Shown: positions 25,131-36,586 of the stretch, one piece after another | Layout: every line of letters starts with the position of its first letter | How positions within the stretch are numbered: position 1 is the stretch's first letter | Assembly (NCBI GenBank): GCA_027922465.2 | Contig: BQMF02000166.1 | Coordinates: 186,001 to 250,000 of the forward strand | Origin: Turritopsis dohrnii | Lineage: Eukaryota > Cnidaria > Hydrozoa > Anthoathecata > Oceaniidae | Direction: 5' to 3' | Length of the DNA stretch: 64,000 nucleotides | Notes under the pieces: generated by a model | What the model was told of the DNA's origin: nothing | Seen by the model: the letters and a program-made list of their open reading frames with translations, nothing else | Database searches by the model: none | Program-made: the position numbers and the translations under genes

Positions 25131-26840
25131 ACGTCAGTGAACCTGAAATAAGAAAAGTTGACGATGTTTCCACTGCGAAATAACATGAAATAAGAAATTA
25201 TTCTCAAAACTTATTTCACCTTATTTCACAATGGAAACAATGCGTAACTCACAAACTGTTTATTACGATAACGAATTTTCGTAAAGCTTTTTGTTTGAAT
25301 TTTTTCCACATTTGAAATTATCAGTGGCTAATGAATTGCTTTTAATCCGTAATCTAAAACAATTCACTTGGAAAAACCTGAAAAAATTAAATATTATTTT
25401 TCACTTGCAACATCTATTCTGTGGATTTTTTAATTTTATGTTATGTTTTAGCCGACTTCATCACTGTCTTTTTTGTCTAAGTTTATAAGCCAAATATTGA
25501 TACCATGTTGCCTCATGAACTAAACGGATTATACCAAAGCTCCATCTAGATTTTGCCGTAAAAAATAGCCAGCCTTCTTGCCATTATGGATTTAAAGTCA
25601 AAGTCGGAATCTCTCTGCCGATCTGTCGACAGAAAATACCGTATTTCCTCTAATAAACGCCGCCCTCTGATAAACGCCGCCCTCTAATAAACGCCGCACT
25701 TGTATTTCAACATTCGTAATAAGCACCACCCTCTAAAGAACGCCTTCCTCTAATAAACGCCGCACCTTAAAAAAGCGGCGTTTATTAGAAAACTGACTAA
25801 AAAAGCAATAACAAACAGTTTATATGAGTTTGACTTGTTTTCTAACGACAAATTCTTCCACAACTAAAGATAAAAACGAATATTATTTTTTCCTCTTCAA
25901 CAGTTAGTCATGAAGAATTTGGGGGCATCAGAAACCCCCACCCCGACGAAAACTTGTACAATGGGTCTTAGAAGCGTGGAATGGATTGAGCAGTGAGATA
26001 ATTATCAAATCTTTCAAGTCATGTGCTTTAAACTTAGCTACGGATGGATCAGAAGATGAGCAGATCCATTGTTGGACAGCGCGTTAAGAAGCAGCTGATC
26101 TTTCATTAGCGTTTTTCCGTCCCATGTCCACAGTTCTAGCCTGGATTCCTCATTGAAAGGTTAAAGGGTAGAATAGAGGCTATTTGTTAATCGTGGCTTA
26201 GTTCAGATTTTTCAGATAATTTATATTTACAGCTTTTTTATCAGGGTGAGTGCGGCCCATCACGGAGATATCATTTTGGAAATAAAAGCTAATAGTCAGG
26301 TCGCTGCTGGGTCTAAAAATACGTTTTTGAAACATTTTGGGGCACCAATTTTCAACCTTTGGAAAACCTTCTTCAACTATTAAAAAACGCAAATCTGGTT
26401 GTTGGCAACTCCAAATTTAGCAAAATAAGCCACAGTAGCCAATTATTCTACAACATGATCACGTGTCGTCGAAAATTTTTCATCCACCATTTTGTAATCC
26501 ATTTTCCATGCTTCGCTTTTGAAAACTAACGAGTTTGTTTTTAAAACCGGGGGTTATTCCTCCCTTTCCATGCGTTGCTGATTCGAAACTAAAGTCTTTT
26601 TCTTTTTCTTTTTTTTTTACAAATTTTTTTCTTTTCTAATGATTTCGTGATCTTGTGGAGCATTGTTTTAAGAGACAAAAACTTATATAGTAGCAATCTT
26701 TTCTTTTGTGAACCCCCTGACGCTATTTCGAACACCGATGTTCCATCTAACATTCGAATATTGCGCGCTAATAAAATGTAAGCAAACAAAATCAAAACAA
26801 AACAAGAGATGATCAGAGAAGCTTCAAAATTTAGTTTCTA
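25131..26840. other. Intergenic with a clustered ATAAACGCCGCC repeat
   Basis: No gene seen. The cluster at about 25645-25795 is listed separately. The rest is AT-rich with poly-T runs. Confidence 0.45.
25645..25795 (+). repeat. Irregular tandem of CTCTAATAAACGCCGCC units
   Basis: The unit CTCTAATAAACGCCGCC, with variants such as CTGATAAACGCCGCC and CTAAAGAACGCC, occurs at least five times. It is followed by an inverted copy (GCGGCGTTTATTAGA), so the block can fold back. The same unit appears singly or in short runs at about 14315-14350, 19260, 21040 and 31445-31530, and a diverged form at 49080-49110. Confidence 0.75.
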
Positions 26841-27427
26841 GGACAACTCCCCCCTGGACAATCCCCCCCGGATGATTACCCCCTAGTAAATTGCCCCTGG
26901 AGCATTACCCCCCAGACAATTCCCCCACCATATAGGTAGGAAAATTCCCCCCCCCCCAATTTTGTCCCCTCCTAAAAAACGTGTAAAGTATTTTTACGAT
27001 AATATTGCTTCTAAGGTATTTTTGCTCGAAAGTAAAAAGAGTCGTTGGCGGTTTGGGTAATCATCAACTATGCGTAGAATTCGAGCGTTACAATCAGCGT
27101 ATCTCCGTCTTTGAGGAGGTGGTGGATGTCCTGATAGATTTTGAAGCATTCGGACACGCACAACACTTTCCTCCTTACGTAATATTTCCAAATATTTCCA
27201 GAACGTCGGGTGGCAAGAAGAAACGTTAGGGTTAAAAGTAATTCTCCAAGGTGTATTGACTAATGCGCTGTCAATATTTCTTATTTATAAACCGAATTCT
27301 AGTGATCTTTGTCGGACACTCCGGTGGACTGTGTCGTAAATAAACACTTCAAATATCAATGCTCCGGGGGGCAATTTACTAGGGGGCAATCATCCATGGG
27401 GGAATTGTCCAGGGGGGGGAATTGTCC
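26841..27427. mobile_element. Inverted-repeat element with C-rich/G-rich ends
   Basis: About 66 bp at the left end (GGACAACTCCCCCCTGGACA onward, including CCCCCTAGTAAATTGCCCC) is matched, inverted, at the right end (GGGGCAATTTACTAGGGGG to GGGGAATTGTCC). The arms contain recurring GACAATTCCCCC units. The middle, of about 450 bp, has frames of 65-74 codons on both strands without a recognised domain. The class is not known. Confidence 0.7.
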
Positions 27428-28009
27428 TGTCACCCAAAATTTAACAGATCAGAGCTTATAAGCATTGATAAATGCAAGGTACGGTGTATGTTTTTTTTTA
27501 ATTTTATTTACATAAGCAGATGATCCATTTGACGACAACACCGAGACTAGGCTCTCTTTCAAATTCTACCGTCGAAGAATGATCTCTATCTTAATCGGCG
27601 AAAATTTAAACACGTCATGTAAAATTCCCTCTTTCTTTTTAGCAATGTCAGAGGAGATGAAAAAGTAAAAATATTGTTAGCGGGCCCTACTGAAGCTCTT
27701 CTTTCCACCGAAATTGCTACAGCTCATACACTCACAAGAGATTATTAGAAACACTAGGCGATGGAAGTTCTGGAAGTCCTTTAGCAGTTGATTTGAATCC
27801 TGCGGACCAAAATTTGTTTATTTGTTTATTACAACCTATTTACAGCCTGTTTATTTGATTCATATTGATTGTTTCTACTTATACAACCTTTAAAGTGTGG
27901 CCTCGCTCTCTTAAATATTATTGTTAACTTCCTATAAATTAGCAAGGTGACTTTGCTTATAATTCTAGTTTTTGACAAACGTTTTAAAAAAAATACTGAA
28001 TAAAATCAA
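27428..28009. other. Intergenic, no gene seen
   Basis: AT-rich. A 30-codon stretch near 27640-27730 looks code-like but has no recognisable motif and ends in stops. Confidence 0.35.
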
Positions 28010-28775
28010 TGTTACTTTAAGGTTACTTGTGCTGAAGAAATCGATCTTCAGAATGACCAAGAGGAAGCAGACAAGAAGGTTTTTCTATGTAGCCAACACG
28101 CTGTTGCCCATCATGGTGCATCTGATTTATGTATCACTATTAGATGCACAAAGATTCCTGCTTCTTTTTTCATCAAAATCGGGGTTAAAGATCGCACGCG
28201 AATTTTGGATATCGCAGAAATCAGAAGTGAAATTGGAGATGAATGTTGTATTGCCCTTCCTTCTCTGCATACGTTCAGCGGAAACGACTACACTAGCGCT
28301 TTTCATTGTTTAGGAAAGAGTAAGGCCCTCAAAGTGTTAAAGAATGACATAGAATTCATTGAGACCTTCGGTAAATTTGGTGATTCTATTACTTTTGACA
28401 GAAAACTATTCCTTTCTTTGGAGAAATTTGTGGTACAGCTTTAAGGGTTGAAGTGTCATGAAGTCAACGAAGCAAGATATCAGAAATTCACTGCAAGCTA
28501 GGTGATTCCACCACCACAGAATTTGCCACCTACATGTGATGCATTATTGCTACTCTACTTGCGTTAGACCGGTATGTCAGGATGCCCAGCCCCGATACAT
28601 ACGGGTGGAAGCTGATAGAGGGGTCCTTGACGATCGACTGGTTGCACAGATCTATGTCAATGTGATGTGTGCAACAATGTTAATTCAAGCGAATGTTCTG
28701 ATAGCGATTCGTCAGACAGTTGCAGATCTGATGACGAGGATCAAATTAACCAAAGCGCTGTTTGACTATTGTATT
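28010..28775 (+). pseudogene. Relic of an unnamed multicopy gene family, 3' part
   Basis: The frame reads TCAEEIDLQNDQEEAD, then HAVAHHGASDLCI, then after a frameshift ILDIAEIRSEIGDECC, ALPSLHTFSGNDYTSAFH and GKSKALKVLKND. This matches the C-terminal half of a long uncharacterised protein family that I recall as common in cnidarian and fish genomes: EEADTR...LHA, a DTDV motif, then LHAFTGCD...FxGxGK. The usual DTDV box is lost here. Beyond the stop at 28442, a shifted frame still shows the family's cysteine-rich tail (GCTDLCQCDVCNN at about 28630-28670). Frameshifts show that it is dead. I cannot name the family's function. A relic of the upstream part lies at 45594-46760. Confidence 0.55.
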
Positions 28776-30379
28776 GATTTTAATACAATGAAGAGTAAAC
28801 ATATCAATTTGTGACTATTTTTTCTTTAAAATTCAATTTACTTTCAAAATAATATAATAAAATTTCCCGTTTGGACTGCTAAAATTCATAATTTTGCATT
28901 ATGACGTCATCTGTGACGTCATAAAACCTTATAATGGCTCTGGATGGTTATTTTGCTATTTTTAGATTTGCCAACAATTGATTTCGTGTTCAGGGGGCTA
29001 AGATTTACCGATTTTCACTGAATATAGTTGGTACCCGAGCCGCCAACTTTTTTAGCCTGGTATCGTCCTGACTATAAAGGAAGGGGTTATTTTTCTCCAG
29101 AGAAGTAAAGAAATTCGTAATATTATCAACGTATATTATAATTGAGCCTATCATTATATACTGTTCAGTTAGCTAGGCCTGATTTTGTGTTTTGTGCTAT
29201 ATATATATATTGGTCTGACCTGGAGATAGAGAGAGCTCTGCTGCCTCCAAAAGGACCTATTATACATAGGATATGTATGTGTTATTTTTTATGTATTCAT
29301 ACAAGTGTGCCCATCAATATAGGCAAGTTTTGAATATCACTTTATCCTGTCTAAAATAAAAATTTTATGCCCACAAAAATATATGTAGAAATCTATCTAG
29401 CTAGTCATCCACAAAAATAAACAGACAACATTTTGAAGTTTATAAATTACTGTGAAAGTGCGTGGTGCACTAATCCAAAATGACTCTAACAACGATATTC
29501 TGTGTTTGTTGTAATGTAGTATATAATTATCAAGCAAAAGAACAAAATATGATGTTTGTATATAAACTTTTCAATCAACATTTTAATAAATGTTAATTTA
29601 TGTTATGTTAATTCGTGTGTTTTACCCTCTAACCTCTTAGTTTTATCTTGAATTTTAAATTAAAATTTTCTCCTTTTTTTTTAACTTAACACAATACTTT
29701 TTCCAATCCCTAATTTTGTGTTCAAGCCAATTTCTATCAAGATCTATTTACCTAATTTGATAGGAGAATCTTTTTACGATTTCATCTTTAATAAATGTTT
29801 TTATAACTATACTATATATACTATAATATAATATATTTATTATGCACCAGACACACATACATTTATGCAATTTACTTATAACTTTATTTTACTTATACGT
29901 AGTAGGTCCACATCAGTGATTACACTGCTTTTGTATTTATATGTACATAAATTACGACCTTCTTTACAAAATAAATTAATAATAAATAAATTAATGATAA
30001 TAATAAAATTACCTATGTGAAGTCGTTATAAGTCTCTTCACTTATTTATAGTCTTGCCATTTTATTTTAATTTCGTGATATATTTTTTGTATCATAAATT
30101 GTTTTTTACTCTGTCTCTGCATGACCAGCAGTCTCTTTGTTTTCTTAATCTTAAATAATCGGCAGTTCTTTTGCATGCCTTTTTTTCATTTTCAATGAAG
30201 AAAGGCAAAAATGTTATGAATGGTGCACTATCACTCATACAAGTTGTTTTTAACATTATATATCAGTTATTTTTAGTCATTCCTTTGCAGAATTCATCTT
30301 TGTAATGTGTGTGAGAAGTTTGCTTTTATCATTAGAATAAAGGTCTGCATGAAAGTTTGTGAAGTACCTTACCCTTAAG

Positions 30380-30750
30380 GTAAAATACTTCCTTGAGATT
30401 TTTTTTTGTGTGAAATAACTTTTGCGAGCCAAGGTTTGAAAGCGTTTTGCGTGGATTAATAATTAAGAACTTCTCAAGGAAAATATTTGGATTTATTTTT
30501 GCGAATGTGCACAAAGTGCTTAGATATTTCCATGCCTGCCACATTGCAAAACCAATGGGTACTTGATAAGTACAAGGAAATAGTTAATATACACAGAGCC
30601 AAAAAATGAGCAAGTAAAATCATCAAATTTTGCGTGGATTGTTTTTTGTGAATCGTTCATGTCTTGATGTTTTGTGTGGATTTATTTTTGTGAATTTGAG
30701 CAAAAGTCGCAAAAATTAATCCACACAAAAAAGATTCCCTTAACGTATAT
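30380..30750. repeat. Repeat block with GCGTGGATT motif in both orientations
   Basis: TTTTGCGTGGATT or close variants occur near 30445, 30632 and 30670, GGATTTATTTTTGYGAA occurs twice, and the inverse AAAATTAATCCACAC occurs at about 30712-30726. This looks like an inverted-repeat element with subterminal repeats, but the exact ends were not fixed. Confidence 0.4.
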
Positions 30751-31165
30751 ATACTGTATATAAGCTTTTTTAAGGAATTGGTAACTTCTTTTGATTTAAG
30801 TGCAAACCTGCATTTTTCGAAATCCGATTTTATTCAATTCACTTCAAAGACAATCGTATTTGTTTCATTTGTAAAGATGTCCTTAGATAGCATAGATGAA
30901 AGTCAATTGATCAGTGTTTGATAGGCTTTGTATCTTTAATTTCTAGATAAACGTTTTATTGAATTAAGTTTTGTTGCACAATTTGGATACAATTTTGAGA
31001 CCAGACCTGTTTGGTTTTATCATTGAATGCCTTATTCCCACTATTACTTCACTATTACTTCAGTAATCGCTCATGAATTTCTATTTTGACCTTCCTGGAA
31101 CAAAAACGTGATTTTTCCATTTTGCTTCATGGTCAAAAATTTTTCAACTTTGGCGAGAGCGCTGA

Positions 31166-31351
31166 CCTTCAGGCCTCGTGGCCTCTTGTTTCAAAAAAGA
31201 TTCGTCTTGTTCAACTGGAGCTGATTTATTGAATCAGGCAACGAAAGCACTGGATCCATTTCAAATGTTGGATTCTGACATTAGCAAAGGCTATGAAAGC
31301 TTTCATACCATAGAAGAGGATTCTGACAGTGTTGATATTCTTTCTTGACAT
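31166..31351 (+). other. Orphan open frame, possible terminal exon
   Basis: A frame of about 60 codons without an ATG, ending at 31349, with ordinary-looking acidic protein composition (ADLLNQATKALDPFQMLDSD, later HTIEEDSDSVD). A possible AG acceptor lies at 31198-31199. No partner exon was found upstream and the sequence is not recognised. It could be a terminal exon, a pseudogene piece or chance. Confidence 0.2.
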
Positions 31352-31439
31352 CTTTTGTATAAAACATTTTTATCTTTTGTTATGTTTTTTAGGAAAAAAA
31401 ACATTGTGGTTTAAAGTCTATTTTTATGTCATTTTTTCA

Positions 31440-31530
31440 TTTTGTAATAAACGCCGCCCTCTAAAGAACGCCGCCCTCTATTAAACGCCGCATCTAAAAT
31501 CTGCCATTTGTAATAAACGCCGCGGCGTTT
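31440..31530 (+). repeat. ATAAACGCCGCC repeat, short cluster
   Basis: AATAAACGCCGCCCTCTAAA, a variant GAACGCCGCCCTCTATTAAA, then AATAAACGCCGCGGCGTTTA, which is itself a near-palindrome. Same family as the cluster at 25645-25795. Confidence 0.7.
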
Positions 31531-33557
31531 AAGTCGTCTACATTCTAACAAGCACCAACAACAGAAGCTATTACATAAAAAAAAAGAATTACAGATAGGT
31601 GCGAATCGTAACCATGGATGGAGAAATGTCTTTTTTTCGTGAATAAGTGGCAAAACACTAAAATACTTAAATATAAATGTTTTGGTAGTTTTCATGTAAA
31701 GGCACACACAATATTTCAAAAAACTGCTAGGTTTGGACAGCAGAAAAGACAGCAGAAAGGGAGGGTGCTCTAAGGCCACCAGCAGGGGCTTTAGGCAAAG
31801 TTTTCCCTAATACTTTATTTCAATTTTTCTTAAAATCATTCTAAATTCTAGCTTTTAAAAACAATTTTTCTTTTCAGCCAAAATATATTGGACGAGTGAA
31901 ATGTTTAGTTTTTAGAATTAATGGAATTTAGGGAATTTATTACACTACTGTGATTTGACAAAACGCCTTAAATCCATTTTTTTCGATTTTAATGATTTTA
32001 AAAAATTTTGGGGGTTGCTTAACCTGGTAATAGTCTTTTAAACCGCTATAAATAGAGAGGGGAAGAGCCAGTTCTCACATATGAGGGAATAAGAAGCGTT
32101 AGAAACATACATGTTTTGGATGGCATCTTGGCATGAAGGCTATAAACCGATATATTTTTTCCAGGAAGTACTTTTTCCTAGTAAAGAATTACTCCCTATC
32201 TCAGAAAAATGAAATATCTTGCCACAGGGGAGTATTTACTTCCTAAGGGAGTGCTTATTTCTTAGTAAATAAGTACTGGGGGAGTACTTTTTTTTTAGCA
32301 ATTATCTACTGTTACACCGGACTTAATAAGTAGCATTTAAAATCTTTTTACACGAAGCCATATTTAGCTCTTAACACGGCGTGTTAATTACGGGAAATTA
32401 CGGGTGTTCTAGTTCCCCAGCCAATGTCACATAAGTTTGATATCGGCCTGTGTAATCGGTGAATTTAACGGTACATCACAAAAGTTTGATATCGGCCTCT
32501 GTAATCAATGATTTAACGGTCTAATCATTTTACTTACTCGAGGAATTTCATTCTATTTTATCTATTCTATCAAATCTCTGTGTTGGTTATCACAAACGAT
32601 CAATTTATAGATTTAACGTTACCCTGGATATAGTCAGCTAGATGTCATGTTTTAAATACTTAACGGTCAAGTAATTACTCTTTGTGAATAGATCATGATT
32701 CACGCCACATACGAAGTTAATTCGCTACTCAGATCTAGGAAATTGATATTGTGCATTGTTCTTTTAGCTGTAAACATGCCAGTGATTCAGTCTAGTGAAA
32801 ATGGGGCATTATGTTATAAAAAAAAACCCCTCCGCTTTGAAAGAAAATTCATCATGTCATTTATTGTCCACAAAATAGTCAGGAAATTACAAGAACTATT
32901 TATAGTACAAACGAGGTGTTATACAACTCCAGGGGGTTCGTCATATTCTATATGGCTTTTTATTTGAAAATTAACTTCTTTTGTGTGAAGCAATTAATAA
33001 TAGCATTTAAAAGTTGGTGTTTAAATGTTGACAATTTGAAAAAAAAATTGCTGCTTTTTTTCCCATAAATAGCAAGGGTAAGTATTTTATGGAAAATTGG
33101 AAGAAAAACCATTTACTTGCATGAACATTTGTTTTGAAGTAACATGAAGGAGAACTGATGAATGAGTTGAAACGAGACGCAGTCAAACTTTGGTTGCCAA
33201 ATGAATCCTCAGTCGATTTAAAACCAATGAATATCTTAACTATTTAAGTAGGACCAATGGAAAGTCAGTTGCTTATTACACCATTACAACATGGATTGTG
33301 AAAAGTTTATGAAAATATGGCCTGTTATCTGATCATTATTAAAAGAACACTAATTTCCCGTTTAAATTGTCCTTTTCGTTTCCGAACTGGATACACATTA
33401 CACAATTCAGTGGAAAGACTTGTTTATGTGTGAGCAATAGCGTGTGTGTCCTCTAAAATATCAAAGATATTGCAAAACTCGACTGTGTTTGTACCGGAAC
33501 TCACATTTGGTTTTTGCATCTGTTTATAATTTCGAAAAAAAAAAACTCTTTTATGAT

Positions 33558-33580
33558 GCAATCAATCAATCAATCAATCC
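33558..33580 (+). repeat. TCAA microsatellite
   Basis: About five uninterrupted copies of the tetranucleotide ATCA/TCAA. Confidence 0.8.
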
Positions 33581-34980
33581 ATCGTTTTTCTCCTTTTTTA
33601 AAAAACTCTTTGTTTATACTTATGTTACGAGTTTTCTATCCTACTCTTCTAGTTCCTATTAAACAATCACTTGGTATGTTGAAAGAGCAGTACAAGCACG
33701 TCCATACTGTCTCGAGGTCACAACGATTTCGAAATGCAGTCATCAACACCACGCATAGTTGGATAATTGCGTTCAAATGTGATTTTTTGTCTCTTTTATG
33801 ACTTTCATTCGTGTTCTTCAATTCGAGTTACACAATGGACTTACTCAAAGCGGATCAGCGTATTCCTCATTGTAAAACTTATCTTTCCACTCAGAAATCT
33901 GCTTGAGACACTGAACATTCAAAAAATGTCGGCTATGTTGTTCATTGTGAAGAACGAAACAGGAAAAAAACATGATTCTTTGGAACAAGCATGGTTTGAT
34001 GGACTGCAGGTCTTGTATTTTGCGTAAGAGATAGGGTCGGCCCATTAAACAATATAAGTAAGAGTAGGAGTTGTGGTCAAAATCTGTTTTCCTTCTTTCA
34101 CGTCCGACGTAAAAGCTAAATATATGTTTTTTTGTAAACATGAGTTCTGTCACAAATAAAAACAATTTTTTTGCCATGATATTTTGCAGAATGAAAGTAT
34201 TGGTAGGGAAAACGTTATCAGCTCTCAGATAATCATCAATCAATTCGTCAGCGAAATGAATATCTTACTTGCTGTCCTCAACAATTACACAGATACGAGC
34301 AATACTGTAAGCAGATAAGAATCAACAGCTCCCTGATGACGTCAGTCGATTGTGTCATCCACGCATCATAGTATAAAACATGTAAGTTAAGCGAGTACGT
34401 TCCCAAGGAAACCTTGTTGACAAGTCAACAAACCGTTGGAAAACGAATAATGAGAAAAAAACTAACATTAAAGGACAACAACATTTGAAAGTATGAAAAT
34501 ATGCAGACCGCAAAACGCGCAACGTCGTGTTTCAAAACTTCCAAAATAGCATGTTGTTGAAATAAAAACATTGGCGAATTAGATAAATATTTAAAAAATT
34601 TGTTCTTAAAATTCTTGTAAGTTTTTGTTGCTAAAAATATTCAATTTTGCTTCCAACTCCTTGAAAGGTACATCAAGAATAATGTTTACGAAGTGGCATT
34701 TTCAACTAAACGATGACCAATATTTTATTGTCAAGACACACAGGAAAAAAACGCTTTTTGTGTCACTAACATTATATATTTTTCATTATCTTTCGTAACC
34801 ATTAACTTTGATATTTATAAATTTTTTCAATGTCAATAAACAATAAATACATAAATACATTAGCTTTTTATCTACAAAAAAATTTGACGTCAAAAGAAAT
34901 TTAAAGAAGGTACAACAACTAAGAAACTAAAAATTTAGAATTTAAAGAATTAATAATCAAGAACTAATAAAAAAAGATGT

Positions 34981-35535
34981 CTATTTGTCACTCAACTTTT
35001 TGAGCAAGGAGACTGTTTCGTGGTTTTCCATTATCACCGCATAACATATGGGAGTTTGTCCTCTAATATCTTGAGCTTCAATGGAAGCCCCGTTGCTATG
35101 CAGTGTCGTCAAGCAGTCCGTCGAACCAACAATCGCTGCAAAGTGTGACGCCGAAATACCGTCTTCATTGAGAAGGTTTGGATCCACATCGGAATTTGAT
35201 ATGATTTCATATAAAAGGTCGGCATTTCTATATTGAATAGCATAAAACATCAGCGATAGAATATACTTTTCCTCTTCGATTGAAGCTTGTCTTGTTGATA
35301 TGATCTCCACACTTTTGCTCTTGAGTTTTTTTTTACTCAATGTTTTGTTACAGGAACAGCTCGTCAAATCATCCACTGATTGCGTATTCGCTCTTATATT
35401 ACCACTCGAAGTATTTCCAAACAATGATTTATCTTTCTTTCCTTGTTTAACATTCTTTCTTCTTATAACCGACTTGGGGATGCCTAACGGTAATATTTCT
35501 TCGATAATTTTGTTTACAATCGAATTCTTCTTCAT
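34981..35535 (-). CDS. Small ankyrin-repeat protein
   Basis: An intronless 184-codon frame. Residues 1-85 are basic and serine-rich with no fold recognised (GKKDKSLFGN, SKKKLKSKSVE). Residues about 90-182 form about three ankyrin repeats: FYAIQYRNADLLYEIISN, then DGISASHFAAIVGSTDCL and GASIEAQDIRGQTPICYAVI, with the usual helix-turn-helix pattern. The size and layout are similar to small ankyrin regulators of protein phosphatase 1 such as PPP1R27, but no definite RVxF docking motif was identified, so the assignment stays general. The start is supported by a TATA box about 95 bp upstream. It lies 1.05 kb from the 3' end of SNRNP35 on the same strand and has its own promoter. Confidence 0.75.
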   Translation of the reverse strand: MKKNSIVNKIIEEILPLGIPKSVIRRKNVKQGKKDKSLFGNTSSGNIRANTQSVDDLTSCSCNKTLSKKKLKSKSVEIISTRQASIEEEKYILSLMFYAIQYRNADLLYEIISNSDVDPNLLNEDGISASHFAAIVGSTDCLTTLHSNGASIEAQDIRGQTPICYAVIMENHETVSLLKKLSDK

Positions 35536-35628
35536 TTTGATTAAGTTTGTTTTTTTTTTAAAACTCGAGATGTCTTCTTACCTCTTCAACGTGCGCTTCT
35601 AAACTGACTGACAACTCCGGAGAAACGT

Positions 35629-35636
35629 CTTTTATA
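35629..35636 (-). promoter_or_regulatory. TATA box of the ankyrin gene
   Basis: TATAAAAG on the minus strand, about 95 bp upstream of the ankyrin-gene ATG. It implies a start site near 35600 and a leader of roughly 70 nt. Confidence 0.5.
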
Positions 35637-35639
35637 AAA

Positions 35640-36586
35640 ATCTGATGACGGCATTTGTTATTATTAGAATGTCTAAGTCAGGGGGTAAATACAAAGTTGT
35701 CTTCACAAAGGCATTTGACAGTTTCTCAACCACGCTCTCCTGACCGGATGATTTGATTACAGCAAATTATTTCAACTGACAGGAGGAATTTAAAGCAATG
35801 CGATGGAGTGGCTAGATTGTAAAATAGTTTAGTTGTAGTTGCTAATTCCTAATGTATTATTCAAAGAGAAACAAAAAGTTTTAACTTTAAAACTAAAAAG
35901 TAAATTTTCTTTTAAAGAGGCATTTCCACAGGCTTACACACATTTTAGCATTTTTTTTAAACGCATTATTGAGTGAAAGAAAAGCTTCCGAAATTGAAGT
36001 CTATTTTTAGTTTGACAAGGTAAACTCTTCTGTTTTTTTTCTCTTTTCTTGTTTTTTTTTTTTTATCTAATGAAGTGTTCCTGTGTAATCATTTCCCTTT
36101 CATGTGATTGTTCCATTTGTCAATTCTACCCGATGGTGTCCCCCACAAATCTTCTTAGCGTGGTAAACATATGGTAATATATTTACAAAAGAAAAATTAA
36201 TGTAAATACGTTTGTTCACATTACTTTTACAGCATGTGTGAAGGCGTAACTACAAGTCAAAACATAAACAATCAAAATGATGGTTTCCTTAGTATTCAAA
36301 TCCTAACATCTTCAATACTGCTCACAATTTTATCAAAAGCACAGGAAATCGATGATAAGTAAGGAAAATTATGGATGCATCTAAATATATATGTAACTAA
36401 CTCACGTCGCAGCAGTAATACTGGATATTGACGTCAACAAGATGTCCATATAAGGCATTTCATCGTTCACTAATGTCTCATCTTTCTTATTTTCGCTGTT
36501 CGACAAACACACATAAAACCTGTTGAAATCCACATGACAGAAGCTTACCATCACTTTTTCTGATACACTGTGAGTTAAGAGCAGTT
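35640..36586. other. Spacer between SNRNP35 and the ankyrin gene
   Basis: No coding frame supported. Contains poly-T runs near 36030-36065. Confidence 0.5.

Larger units (their letters stand above)
28775..34980. other. 6.2 kb gene desert with repeat scraps
   Basis: No supported gene. It holds a (TA)n-like run at about 29198, a block at 30380-30750 with a recurring TTTTGCGTGGATT motif and its inverse, ATAAACGCC repeats at 31445-31530, an orphan frame at 31166-31351, and a TCAA microsatellite at about 33560. Frames at 32695-32967 (one hydrophobic stretch) and 33845-34243 are unrecognised. Confidence 0.4.

Noticed and set aside
32695..32967. 90-codon frame with a hydrophobic stretch resembling a signal peptide
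   Set aside because: Only one cysteine-poor short frame, no partner exon and no recognised motif. Kept out of the gene list.
33845..34243. 132-codon antisense frame
   Set aside because: Composition is like translated AT-rich DNA (many F, Y, K, N), with no motif and no splice partner.
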